64,000 nucleotides of DNA from Actinoallomurus iriomotensis (GTDB lineage Bacteria; Actinomycetota; Actinomycetes; Streptosporangiales; Streptosporangiaceae). Position 1 is the first letter of the stretch; every line of letters starts with the position of its first letter. The notes under the pieces were generated by a model that was not told where the DNA came from, did not search any database, and saw nothing but the letters and a program-made list of their open reading frames with translations. A program made the translations under genes and the position numbers. This document shows positions 44,801 through 52,310 of this stretch, one piece after another. The stretch lies in the NCBI RefSeq assembly GCF_030269445.1, contig NZ_BSTJ01000002.1:186001-250000 (forward strand), read 5' to 3'.

Positions 44801-45752
44801 CCCCGACGACGCCTTCTTCGACCTGGGCGGCACGTCACTGCTGGCGGCGCGGCTGGTGTCGCGCGTGCGGGAGGAACTCGGGACCGAGCTGACGATCGGC
44901 TCGCTGTTCGAGGCGCCGACCCCGGCCGCGCTCGCCGCGCGCCTCGACGGGGCGGCACCGGCGTCGCAGGACGCGCTGGACGTCCTGCTGCCGCTGCGCG
45001 CCGACGGCGACCGGCCGCCGCTCTTCGCGTTCCATCCGGCGGGCGGCATCGCCTGGTGCTATGCGGGCCTGGCCGCGCGCCTCGGCCCGGACCAGCCCGT
45101 GTACGGCGTCCAGGCCCCGGGTCTGGTCCGCGAGGAGCCGCTGCCGCGCACGCTGCGCGAGCAGGCGGCCGGCTACGTCCGCCGCATCCGCGCGGTCCGG
45201 CCGCACGGACCGTACCGGCTGCTGGGCTGGTCGGTCGGGGGTGTCCTCGCGCACGAGGTGGCCGTGTCGCTCCAGGAGGCCGGTGAACGGGTCGACCTGG
45301 TGGCGCTGCTCGACGCGTTCCCGGCCGAGCAGTGGCGCGAGCGGCCCGCTCCGGAGGAGGGCGACGCCCTCACCGCGGTGCTGCGCATGGCCGGCTTCGA
45401 GCGCACGGACGAACGCGACCGCGAGGACGTGCTGGCCACACTGCGCCGGGCGGGCAGCCCCCTCGCCGGCCTCGGCGACCGCACGCTGTCAAGAATCGTC
45501 GAGATCGTGCCCGGCCACGCGCGCATGATGCGCGAGCACCGGCACCGGGTCTACGACGGTGACCTGCTGTTCTTCACCGCCGCCGCGCCCCGGGCCGAGG
45601 ACTGGCTCACCCGCGAGGCGTGGGCACCGCACGTGACCGGTTCGATCGCCGACCACGACCTGCCCTGCACCCATCCCGAGCTGATCCGCGACCGGTGGCT
45701 CGACGACATCGCCGCGGTGCTGGCCGCGCGCCTGAAGGAGCTCGGCCCCTGA
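41859..45752 (+). CDS. entF: EntF-like NRPS: condensation, serine adenylation, carrier and thioesterase domains
   Basis: A 1297-residue single-module synthetase. Condensation domain about 5-430 with HHIVMDG; adenylation about 450-955 with YVIYTSGSTGRPKG, YRTGDLARW, and SPSGKLDRDALP; carrier about 965-1040 with FFDLGGTSLLAARL; thioesterase about 1060-1295 with the Ser of LLGWSVGGVLAHEVA. The pocket residues read from FDVSVWEFF, TTCHFVPSML, VFCSGEAL and LYGPTEAAVD give D-V-W-H-F-S-L-V-D-K, the serine code of EntF. It should join 2,3-dihydroxybenzoate to serine and oligomerise or cyclise the product. The ATG at 41859 has no clear ribosome site, because the TnpB element replaced the sequence upstream. 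No MbtH gene is nearby. Confidence 0.95.
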   Translation: MTDPANTVLPLTAAQSGMWYAQALDPLSPAQNTAECLEIDGPLDPELFAAALRRVVAETDALRVRVEDTPEGPRQHVRAAVEPPLTVRDLHRTGDAGRRAEEWMRADLAEPVDLAAGPLFGHALLRVGEERWLWYQRIHHIVMDGYGYSLLVRRTAEVYGALTRGEEPGPRTFGSLAELVAQDAEYRSSDAFAADRAHWAESLADPPEPPRLAGRGAASSRTFLRHTAYLPPESAERVRALAGRLRATWPDVLIAAQALYTSRATARTDVVLGLPMMGRMGSVALRVPAMVMNVLPLRLTVSPEATFAELVRQVVLGIRELRRHQRYRYEDIRRDLGLLGGNRGLVGPLVNVMPFDYGVDFAGAPARARNLSAGPVDDLTVNVYDRADGRGLRVDHDGNPALYDDAALAAHQERLLHLVDRLSGVDPSAPLSAHGIATPAEHVRVVEKFNRTDHAVPPTTLIGPIESRVIRSPHATALVYGDTRLTYAELNARANRLARHLQSLGARPGAVVAVSVPRSAELIVALLAVLKTGAAYLPLDPGYPAPRLAFMLEDAAPVCAVTDHEGRLPDDTRTPVVALDGLDVSAYPPIDPARPLTPAHTAYVIYTSGSTGRPKGVVVSHRAIDNRLRWMQHEYRLTAEDRVLQKTPSSFDVSVWEFFWPLREGATLVVAEPGGHRDPAYLARLIREQGVTTCHFVPSMLQVFLAEADVSQCGGLRRVFCSGEALPRETANAFGRALPGVELHNLYGPTEAAVDVTYHACATDGSGPVPIGRPVWNTRLYVLDAALRPCPPGVPGELYLAGRQLADGYLNRAELTASRFVDDPYGPADGRMYRTGDLARWTEQGEVEYLGRTDHQVKLRGQRVELGEVEAALTARPGVDGACAVVREDRPGRQWLVGYVTGGADPASVRAELARVLPEHMVPAAVVALDAFPLSPSGKLDRDALPAPEFTGGGNARPPSGPHEATLTRLYAEVLGVERVGPDDAFFDLGGTSLLAARLVSRVREELGTELTIGSLFEAPTPAALAARLDGAAPASQDALDVLLPLRADGDRPPLFAFHPAGGIAWCYAGLAARLGPDQPVYGVQAPGLVREEPLPRTLREQAAGYVRRIRAVRPHGPYRLLGWSVGGVLAHEVAVSLQEAGERVDLVALLDAFPAEQWRERPAPEEGDALTAVLRMAGFERTDERDREDVLATLRRAGSPLAGLGDRTLSRIVEIVPGHARMMREHRHRVYDGDLLFFTAAAPRAEDWLTREAWAPHVTGSIADHDLPCTHPELIRDRWLDDIAAVLAARLKELGP

Positions 45753-45754
45753 CC

Positions 45755-45806
45755 GGCCTGGCGGGTGCGTTCCTGCTCAGCCGCCGGACAGCAGGCCCGC
45801 CAGGCC
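45755..45806. terminator. Convergent terminator stem after entF
   Basis: GGCCTGGCGGG (45755-45765) pairs perfectly with CCCGCCAGGCC (45796-45806), with a 30-nt loop. It begins 2 bp after the entF stop and overlaps the last codons of the convergent esterase gene. Confidence 0.5.
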
Positions 45807-47033
45807 GTCGGCCAGTTCCGTACGCCAGCACAGGTAGTCGTGGCCGCCGTTGAACTCGCGGTAGACGGCGTCGTCGTACCCCGCGGCGGCGAGGGTGTCG
45901 CGCAGGCGGCGGGCGGCCGGGAGCAGCACCCATTCCTGCTCGCCGGAGGAGAGCCAGAAGCGCACCGGCAGCCGGGGGCCGTGCGCGATGCGGCCGGTGA
46001 GCCACTCCGGCTCCGGGCCGTCGGGCCACCAGAACGACCCCGACTGGGCCAGGACGTTGCCGAAACGGTGCGGCGCCGAGAGCCCGGCGAAGGCCGCGGT
46101 GAGCCCGCCGAGACTCTGCCCGGCCACCACGGTACGGGCGGGGTCGTCGGTGAGCGGCAGCCGCGCGGCCGCCCAGGGCAGCAGCTCGTCGGTGAGGAAG
46201 GCGACGAACTCCGGCCGGCACGTCAGCTCCGCCCACCGGGTGTCGCCGTCCACCGAGTCGGGCAGGACGGCGGCGAGCGGCGGGATCCGCCCGTCCGCGA
46301 TGAGGTTGTCGAGGAGGCGCGCGACGCCGAGCCGCGGCTGCCAGTGCTCGCCGTCGAGCAGGACGAGGACCGGGAGGTCGGCCGAGGACTCGGCGCCCGG
46401 CGGGGTGTACAGCCAGACGCGCCGGTGGCCGCCGAGGTGCTCGCTCGCCACCTCGTGCTCGGCCACGGCGCCGCGCGCGACGTCCGGCCGCGGCTCCCAG
46501 TGCACCGCGCGCGGCGCGGCCGGCAGCTCGGCGTAGGAGACGGGGTCGCCGCTCCAGCGGCGCGGCAGCGTACGGGCGTTGAACGGGTCGGCCCGGCGCC
46601 GCGTGCGGAGCCATCGCCAGTAGTCGGGCCCGCCCGGCTCCGGGCCGCCGCCCTCGTCGACGAAGAAGTCGTAGGTGCCGCGCCAGTCGTCGCGCAGCCG
46701 GACCGTCCAGTGCCACACGTCGGTGCCGGGCGCGCGCTCCATCAGGTTGCGCTCGGGGTCACGCGGGTCGCCGAGCTTGTTGGGCAGCACCTGCACGGCG
46801 CGCGTGGCGGGAGTGCCCCGCCACAGGAACGTCACGGCCAGCCGGCCCGGGCCGCCCCGCGGGTCGGGCGCGACCAGCGGCGTGCCGCGCCGGCGGACGT
46901 CCGCCCAGAACTCCGCGACGTCATCCGGGCCGGGCAGGGCGAGCACCGGATCGGCGAGCCGGGGCACCGGCTGCGGCCGCGCCGATCGGGGCGGATGGCT
47001 CGGGGCGCCCACGGGCGGCACGGAGGCGAACAT
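45777..47033 (-). CDS. fes: Enterochelin esterase-like protein
   Basis: A 418-residue esterase. The N-terminal Fes domain has VTFLWRGTPATRAVQVL and DVWHWTVRLRDDWRGTYDFFVD; the C-terminal esterase-D-like hydrolase has ADLPVLVLLDGEHWQPRLGV, the Ser elbow VVAGQSLGGLTAAFAGL, and the final His in EFNGGHDYLCWR. In the Fes role it hydrolyses ester bonds of ferric enterobactin in the cytosol to free iron. ATG at 47033 (MFASVPPVG) was preferred over 47120, which adds only Arg/Pro-rich residues. It converges on entF, and it supports an ester-linked (serine) siderophore. No iron box was seen in its 239-bp upstream spacer. Confidence 0.9.
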   Translation of the reverse strand: MFASVPPVGAPSHPPRSARPQPVPRLADPVLALPGPDDVAEFWADVRRRGTPLVAPDPRGGPGRLAVTFLWRGTPATRAVQVLPNKLGDPRDPERNLMERAPGTDVWHWTVRLRDDWRGTYDFFVDEGGGPEPGGPDYWRWLRTRRRADPFNARTLPRRWSGDPVSYAELPAAPRAVHWEPRPDVARGAVAEHEVASEHLGGHRRVWLYTPPGAESSADLPVLVLLDGEHWQPRLGVARLLDNLIADGRIPPLAAVLPDSVDGDTRWAELTCRPEFVAFLTDELLPWAAARLPLTDDPARTVVAGQSLGGLTAAFAGLSAPHRFGNVLAQSGSFWWPDGPEPEWLTGRIAHGPRLPVRFWLSSGEQEWVLLPAARRLRDTLAAAGYDDAVYREFNGGHDYLCWRTELADGLAGLLSGG

Positions 47034-47272
47034 ACGGCTGGCTCCCGGAGGACGGCGAGATCGGCGCGGGGGCCGCGTCCCCCGGCCACCTCGCGGTCGA
47101 GCGTACCGTCCAGATGCCACGGCCCAGGGGGCGGACCGCGCCCCGAGACACCGGCCGCTCGCCCCCGCCGAACGCGAGGTCGGATTCCCGCCAGCGACCG
47201 CGGGCCGGTGTCACGCACAGTGGTGACCGGTCCCGGCCGGGGCCGTTCCCTCACCGGACGAGAGACGGAAGA

Positions 47273-47911
47273 GTGCACATCGATCCCGATCTGAAGGTGC
47301 TGTACTTCGGCACTCCGGTCGTACTGATCAGCTCACGCAACGAGGACGGCACCGCGAACCTCGCGCCGATGTCGTCCGCCTGGTGGCTGGGCCGCAACTG
47401 CATGCTCGGTCTGGGCGACAGCGGCCAGACGACGGCGAACCTGCGGCGCGAACGCGAGTGCGTCCTGAACCTGCCGTCGTCGGCGATGGCCGAGGCCGTC
47501 GACCGGCTCGCGCTCACCACCGGCAAGCCGGTCGTGCCCGAGTACAAGGCGCGGCAGGGCTACCGGCACGAGCCGGGCAAGTTCGCCGTGGCGGGACTGA
47601 CCGAGCAGCCGTCGGAGCTGGTCGCGCCGCCCCGGGTCGCCGAGTGCCCGATCCAGCTGGAGTGCCGGCTCGTCGCGACGCACCCGTTCGGCGGCGACTC
47701 GGCGCACGCGACCGCCTTCGAGGTCGAGGTCGTACGGTCCCACGTCGAGGAGGACCTGGTCATTCCGGGAACGCACTATGTGGACCCGGTCGGCTGGGAC
47801 CCGCTGATCATGAAGTTCTGCGAGTTCTTCGGCGGCGGCCACAACGTGCACCCGTCGCGGCTCGCCGGCGGCTGGCAGATGCCGCACCGCCTCCGGCCGA
47901 GCGCCGTCTGA
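47273..47911 (+). CDS. Flavin reductase-like (FMN-binding split barrel) protein
   Basis: A 212-residue protein. YFGTPVVLISSRNEDGTANLAPMSSAWWLG opens the flavin-reductase split barrel, and ECVLNLPSSAMAEAVDRLAL and QLECRLVATHPF follow the usual order. Such proteins reduce FMN or FAD for a partner monooxygenase, or act alone. GTG at 47273 with GAGAGACGGAAGA before it. It is divergent from fes and could in principle reduce ferric siderophore, but nothing in the sequence proves that. Confidence 0.8.
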   Translation: MHIDPDLKVLYFGTPVVLISSRNEDGTANLAPMSSAWWLGRNCMLGLGDSGQTTANLRRERECVLNLPSSAMAEAVDRLALTTGKPVVPEYKARQGYRHEPGKFAVAGLTEQPSELVAPPRVAECPIQLECRLVATHPFGGDSAHATAFEVEVVRSHVEEDLVIPGTHYVDPVGWDPLIMKFCEFFGGGHNVHPSRLAGGWQMPHRLRPSAV

Positions 47912-47928
47912 GGCCGCCCGGGGACGCC

Positions 47929-48843
47929 TCACCGCGACACGACCACACCGGCCAGCACCAGTGCGCCGCCGACGAGGGTGTTCCAGCCCGGCGGCTCCCC
48001 GAGAAGCCAGGCGCCCAGCAGCGTCGACCAGACCGGAGTGACGTAGGTGACCGACGCGGCCACGGTCGTCCCCGCCGCGCGAATCACCGACAGGTTGATG
48101 ATGTAGGCCAGCCCGGTGCCGGCGGCGCCCAGCACCACCAGGGCGACGCCGGCGCGCACGCCGGGCCATGACGGCGGCCCGGCGAGCAGCGGCGTGACGA
48201 GGGCCAGTTCCACGGTCGCGCAGAGGACCTGCGTCAGCGCCAGTGCCGGCGCCGCGTCGCCCCGGCCGGAGAAGTACCTCCGCGTGTAGGCGAACGCCGC
48301 GCCGTAACAGGTGGTCGCGCCCAGGCACGCCAGGTCGCCCGAGATCGTGCCGCCCCGGAGCCCGTGCCAGACGCCGAGGACCACCAGGACGCCGCCGAAC
48401 CCGGTCAGCAGGCCGAGCACGCGCCGTACGGTGGGCCGCTCCCCCGGCATCAGCGCGAGGACGAAGACCAGCGTGGTCAGCGGGGTGGTGGCGTTCCAGA
48501 CGCCGGCCAGCACCGAGCTGACCCGCGTCTCGCCGTAGGAGAACAGCGCGAACGGCACCGCGTTGAACAGCAGCGCCACCACCAGCGCGTGCGCCCACGT
48601 CGCCCGGTCGCGCGGCTGTGCCGGCCGTTGTACGGCGCACACCGCGCCCAGGGCCACGGCCCCGAAGAAGCAGCGCCACAGGGCCACCCACATCGGCGCG
48701 ACCCCCGCGTCCACCGCGATCTTGATCAGCGCGAAACTCGCACCCCAGACCAGCGACAGCAGTGCGAAGCCCGGAATCCAGCGCGGCCCGGCGCCGTCGC
48801 CGGCCGTCCGGCGCGCCGCTCGCGTTCGTCGTAGCTCGATCAC
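47929..48843 (-). CDS. EamA-family (DMT) transporter
   Basis: A 304-residue membrane protein with about ten helices arranged as two EamA repeats: FALLSLVWGASFALIKIAVDAG and LACLGATTCYGAAFAYTRR open the two halves, and VTYVTPVWSTLLGAWLLGE is the diagnostic end of the second. Drug/metabolite exporters of this type release amino acids or other small solutes. Divergent from a LysR regulator at 48916, the usual arrangement for regulator and target. Confidence 0.92.
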   Translation of the reverse strand: MIELRRTRAARRTAGDGAGPRWIPGFALLSLVWGASFALIKIAVDAGVAPMWVALWRCFFGAVALGAVCAVQRPAQPRDRATWAHALVVALLFNAVPFALFSYGETRVSSVLAGVWNATTPLTTLVFVLALMPGERPTVRRVLGLLTGFGGVLVVLGVWHGLRGGTISGDLACLGATTCYGAAFAYTRRYFSGRGDAAPALALTQVLCATVELALVTPLLAGPPSWPGVRAGVALVVLGAAGTGLAYIINLSVIRAAGTTVAASVTYVTPVWSTLLGAWLLGEPPGWNTLVGGALVLAGVVVSR

Positions 48844-48897
48844 GGCATCGGATGATGCGCCGGACTGGCACTATGAGTCCAACAAGTAGCGCGCCAC

Positions 48898-48919
48898 CTC
48901 TCATGAGAGTCACTCATGA
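48898..48919. promoter_or_regulatory. Overlapping palindromes at the LysR start, candidate operator
   Basis: CTCTCATGAGAG (48898-48909) is a perfect 12-bp palindrome, and TCATGAG-AGTCA-CTCATGA (48901-48919) is a perfect inverted repeat that includes the LysR ATG at 48916. ATGAGT also occurs at 48873-48878 nearer the EamA gene. Likely the LysR binding region in the 72-bp divergent spacer. Confidence 0.55.
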
Positions 48920-49788
48920 CCCTGAATCTCAGCCAGCTGCGGGCGTTCGTGACGGTGCTCGACGAGGGCGGGTTCGGCGCGGCGGCCGAGACGTTGCGGA
49001 TCAGCCAGTCCGCCGTCTCCCACGCGGTCGCTGCGCTCGAACGCGGCCTCGGCTCGGCCGTGCTCACCCGCCAGGCGCCCCCGCGGCCGACCGCCTTCGG
49101 CGAGCGCGTTCTGCCCCACGCTCGTGCCGCGGTCGCGGCGGCGGCCGCCATCCACGACCTCGCGGACGAGCGGGACGGGAGGCCGGGCGGCGGTCTCCGG
49201 CTGGCCGCGCCCACCACGGTGTGCCAGGGTCTGCTGCCCGAGCTGATGACCCGGTGGCGCGCCGACTTCCCCCGGGTCGACATCACCCTGTTCGAGGGCG
49301 AGGACGAGGAGGTCGGCGGCTGGCTCGGCGACGGCACCGTCGACCTCGCCGTCCTCGTCGACCCGCCGCCCGGGCCGGGCGCGACCATCGGCCGGGACCG
49401 CTTCCACGCCCTGCTCGCGGCCGACCATCCGCTCGCCGGCGAGGCGGCCGTCGACGTCGCCGACCTCGCCGACGACGCGTTCCTGCTCTCGCTCGGCGGC
49501 TGCGAACGCCACATCCGCGAGCTGCACCGCCGGGCGGGCGTTCCGTTCGACCCGACGCACCGCATCCGCGACATGGGCACGCTGATGGCGATGGTCCGGG
49601 CCGGGATCGGCGTCTCGATCGTCCCGGCCCTGGCCGGTGCGATGCTCGTCCCACGGCTGGTCATGGTGCCCCTCGCCCAGGAGAGCACCCGCCGGCTGGT
49701 GCTCACCGGCCCGCCCGGGCGCCCCTGGCATCCGGCCGTCACCGCGATCGTGGAAGGCCTGGACGGCATGGACGCTGTGCCCGCCTAG
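48916..49788 (+). CDS. LysR-family transcriptional regulator
   Basis: A 290-residue LysR protein. Residues 1-60 hold the helix-turn-helix (LSQLRAFVTVLDEGGFGAAA then ISQSAVSHAVAALER); the remainder is the two-lobed effector domain (RLAAPTTVCQGLLPELMTRW to VRAGIGVSIVPALAG). Start at 48916 lies inside a perfect inverted repeat, which suggests autoregulation. It is divergent from the EamA transporter, its probable target, with a small exported metabolite as likely ligand. Confidence 0.92.
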   Translation: MTLNLSQLRAFVTVLDEGGFGAAAETLRISQSAVSHAVAALERGLGSAVLTRQAPPRPTAFGERVLPHARAAVAAAAAIHDLADERDGRPGGGLRLAAPTTVCQGLLPELMTRWRADFPRVDITLFEGEDEEVGGWLGDGTVDLAVLVDPPPGPGATIGRDRFHALLAADHPLAGEAAVDVADLADDAFLLSLGGCERHIRELHRRAGVPFDPTHRIRDMGTLMAMVRAGIGVSIVPALAGAMLVPRLVMVPLAQESTRRLVLTGPPGRPWHPAVTAIVEGLDGMDAVPA

Positions 49789-49791
49789 AGG

Positions 49792-50658
49792 TCAGCCGGC
49801 GAGGACCTCGCGGAGGGTGGCGGCGAACGCGTCCGGTTCGCCGCCACCGCCGTACTCACCGCCGAGGAACCCGCCGTGGCCGCCCGGGAACGTCACGGGC
49901 CTCGTCCCGAGGCGGTCGGCCACTGCCACGGCCGCGCGGCCGGTCAGCACCCGGCCGGACTCGGCGCCCACCCCGATGACGATCCGGGTCGGCGCCGCGC
50001 GCAGCGCCGCGAAGTCGTGCCGGTAGTGGTTGCACGACACCATGTTCTGCCCGAGCAGCGGATCGTCGCGGGAGCCGTCGTCCTCGGCCGGCAGGCCGAA
50101 GGCGGCGGGGTCGGGCGCCGGCCGGTCGGCGAACCCGTCCGGGACCGGTCCTTCGTGGCTGAGGAGCGCGATGAACTTCGCCATCGCGGGGCCCGTGCCG
50201 CCGCGCAGGTACGTCTCGTGGATGTCGACGCACGCGGCCAGCACCGGCGCGCGGTCCGGCAGTTCCTGCGACACGGGCGGCTCGTGCGCCACGAGCGTGC
50301 GGACCTGCTCCGGGTGCCGCGCCACCAGGGCCAGGGCGTTGACGGCTCCGCCGCTGCTGGCGAAGATCTCCACCGGGCCGGCGTCCAGCGTGGCGATCAG
50401 CCGGTGCAGGTCGTCGGCGTGCTCGTCGGGTGTGGACTCGGCGGCGCCGTCGGTACGCCTGCTGCGCTCGGCCCCGCGCGGGTCGTAGGTCACGACCGTA
50501 CGGTCGGTGAAGTGCCCGGCCAGGGTGGCGAAATACGCGGCGCCCATCGGCGAGCCGATGAGGAGCAGGACCGGGTGGTCGCCGGAGTCGTGGCGCCGGA
50601 CGTCGTAGTGCAGCACGGCGCCGGGTACGGCCAGCGTGTCCGTCTTCGGTTCGGTCAT
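49792..50658 (-). CDS. Alpha/beta hydrolase
   Basis: A 288-residue alpha/beta hydrolase. VLLLIGSPMGAAYFATLAGHF is the oxyanion region, TVVTYDPRGAERSRR follows, and the elbow is VEIFASSGGAVNALALV, where Ala replaces the first Gly of G-x-S-x-G. The C-terminal His is in FPGGHGGFLGGEYG. No substrate can be named. It converges on the LysR gene with a 3-bp gap and diverges from a methyltransferase gene. Confidence 0.85.
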   Translation of the reverse strand: MTEPKTDTLAVPGAVLHYDVRRHDSGDHPVLLLIGSPMGAAYFATLAGHFTDRTVVTYDPRGAERSRRTDGAAESTPDEHADDLHRLIATLDAGPVEIFASSGGAVNALALVARHPEQVRTLVAHEPPVSQELPDRAPVLAACVDIHETYLRGGTGPAMAKFIALLSHEGPVPDGFADRPAPDPAAFGLPAEDDGSRDDPLLGQNMVSCNHYRHDFAALRAAPTRIVIGVGAESGRVLTGRAAVAVADRLGTRPVTFPGGHGGFLGGEYGGGGEPDAFAATLREVLAG

Positions 50659-50832
50659 GGTCGCTCTCCCTGCCGGTGATCCTCGTCCTTCCCCGGTGCG
50701 GACTTCGAGCGCCGGCGAAACTCATCGGTCCGGCCGGGCGAACGACCCGGAATAATGGTTTCAGCGTCACAACGGTTGGATACCCGTAATTCGGAGATGT
50801 CCGAAGATCGCGCCATTGAGGGAAGAGTTTCC

Positions 50833-51648
50833 GTGACCGACGACTCGCTCAGCCCCACCGGGACACCGCAGTCCGCGTTCGACACCGGCGTCCCGCACTC
50901 GGCCCGGATCTGGAACTACTGGCTCGGGGGCAAGGACAACTACCCGGCGGACCGCGAGGCCGGTGACGCGTTCTGCGAGATCTTCCCCGGGATGCCGGAG
51001 GTCGCGCGAGCGGTCCGGCACTTCCTCGCCCGCGCCGTCCGCCACCTCGCCGATGACGTGGGGATCCGGCAGTTCCTGGACATCGGCACCGGCCTGCCCA
51101 CGGTCGACAACACCCACGAGATCGCCCAGCGGGTGGCCCCGGAGTCCCGGATCGTCTACGTGGACAACGACCCGCTCGTGCTCGCGCACGCGCGCGCCCT
51201 GCTCACGAGCACACCGCCGGGCGCCACCGACTACATCGACGCCGACGTCCGCGCGCCGGAGACGATCCTGGAGGCGGCGGCCCGCACCCTGGACTTCAGC
51301 CGGCCCGTCGGCCTGATCCTGCTGGGGATCATGGCGCACATCAGCGATGACGACGAGGCACGGTCGATCCTGGACCGCTTGCTGGACGCCCTGCCGCCCG
51401 GCAGCCACCTGGTGCTCAGCGACGGCACCGACGTCGACAAGGCGCGCGAGGAGGCCCACCGGCGCTACAACTCGGGCGGCGCGGTCCCCTACCTGCTCCG
51501 CAGTCCCGAGCAGCTCGCCCGCTTCTTCGACGGCCTCGAACTCCTGGAGCCGGGCGTGGTGTCGGTGTCACGCTGGCGGCCCGAGCCCAGCCCGTTCGGC
51601 CCGCCGTCCGAGGTGTCCACGTTCGGCGGCGTGGCCCGCAAGGTGTGA
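50833..51648 (+). CDS. SAM-dependent methyltransferase, DUF574 (Methyltransf_19) family
   Basis: A 271-residue protein. VPHSARIWNYWLGGKDNYPADREAG is the family hallmark, with the SAM motif FLDIGTGLPTVDNTHEIAQ and YVDNDPLVLAHARALL. DUF574 proteins are abundant in actinomycetes and few have a known substrate. GTG at 50833 was chosen because AGGGAAGAG precedes it; an in-frame ATG at 50797 and a GTG-like start at 50755 are alternatives. Confidence 0.88.
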   Translation: MTDDSLSPTGTPQSAFDTGVPHSARIWNYWLGGKDNYPADREAGDAFCEIFPGMPEVARAVRHFLARAVRHLADDVGIRQFLDIGTGLPTVDNTHEIAQRVAPESRIVYVDNDPLVLAHARALLTSTPPGATDYIDADVRAPETILEAAARTLDFSRPVGLILLGIMAHISDDDEARSILDRLLDALPPGSHLVLSDGTDVDKAREEAHRRYNSGGAVPYLLRSPEQLARFFDGLELLEPGVVSVSRWRPEPSPFGPPSEVSTFGGVARKV

Positions 51649-51659
51649 CGGCCGGCGGG

Positions 51660-51694
51660 GCGTACGCCGACCGGTTCGGCGCATGTCCGTACGC
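51660..51694. terminator. Convergent terminator hairpin
   Basis: GCGTACG (51660-51666) and CGTACGC (51688-51694) are complementary, and inside them GCCGA-CCGGT-TCGGC (51666-51680) forms a second stem. It lies between the stops of two convergent genes (51648 and 51698). Confidence 0.5.
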
Positions 51695-51697
51695 TGA

Positions 51698-52240
51698 TCA
51701 GGCCGGTTCGTCGGCCCAGGATCTCGGCCAGTTCCCCGAGGGCGGCGGCGGGCCCTCGATCCCGAGATCCCTGCGCGCGTGGTGATAGAAGGCGTCTCTG
51801 GCCTGGCTCGCCCGCCTGAGCGCGCCCTCCCAGCCGGCCGAGTCGTCCTTCAGGCCGCGGGCGTACGACTCCACGGCCCACACGGCCTCATGCCAGGTCC
51901 GGGCCGCGGCGACGGTGGACGCGTCGCCGACCAGCAGCATGGACTCCCATTCGGCCGCGCGTCGCGACTCCGCCTCGGCGAGCCTCTGCAGCCCCTCCTC
52001 CGGATCCAGGGGATCCACGACATGGTCGAAGCCTCGTGCCGCCCCGATCCTCAGTGAGATGCGGAGCTGGGCCTTCAGAAGGTTGGCGTAACTCGCGTAG
52101 GCCTGGAACCTCGGCTGGTCCCAGCGTTCGGCGTGCGCCCGCCGCCATCGGGCCCGCTCGGTGAGACTCGACGCGGCGTACGAGCCGACGGCGCCGACGA
52201 TCACACCGGCCAGGGTCGGCAGCTGATCCATGAACGTCAT
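51698..52240 (-). CDS. Hypothetical membrane-anchored protein
   Basis: A 180-residue protein. An N-terminal membrane helix (LPTLAGVIVGAVGSYAASSL) is followed by a basic ERARWRRAHAERW and a long, mostly helical cytoplasmic part with several Trp and Tyr residues (DQPRFQAYASYANLLKAQLR). The head resembles small actinomycete proteins with one anchor and a coiled domain; no family is named. ATG at 52240 with GAGGAG upstream. Divergent from the aldehyde dehydrogenase remnant. Confidence 0.75.
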   Translation of the reverse strand: MTFMDQLPTLAGVIVGAVGSYAASSLTERARWRRAHAERWDQPRFQAYASYANLLKAQLRISLRIGAARGFDHVVDPLDPEEGLQRLAEAESRRAAEWESMLLVGDASTVAAARTWHEAVWAVESYARGLKDDSAGWEGALRRASQARDAFYHHARRDLGIEGPPPPSGNWPRSWADEPA

Positions 52241-52310
52241 GCACTGCTCCTCACGTCCCCTATCGGATGGCCGCGCGACGGTTCCAGGTTCCGCCGGCGG
52301 CGACGGCGTT

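Noticed and set aside
41859-45752. Bacillibactin-type (DhbF) dimodular synthetase
   Set aside because: Only one condensation-adenylation-carrier module is present and the pocket predicts serine, not glycine plus threonine.
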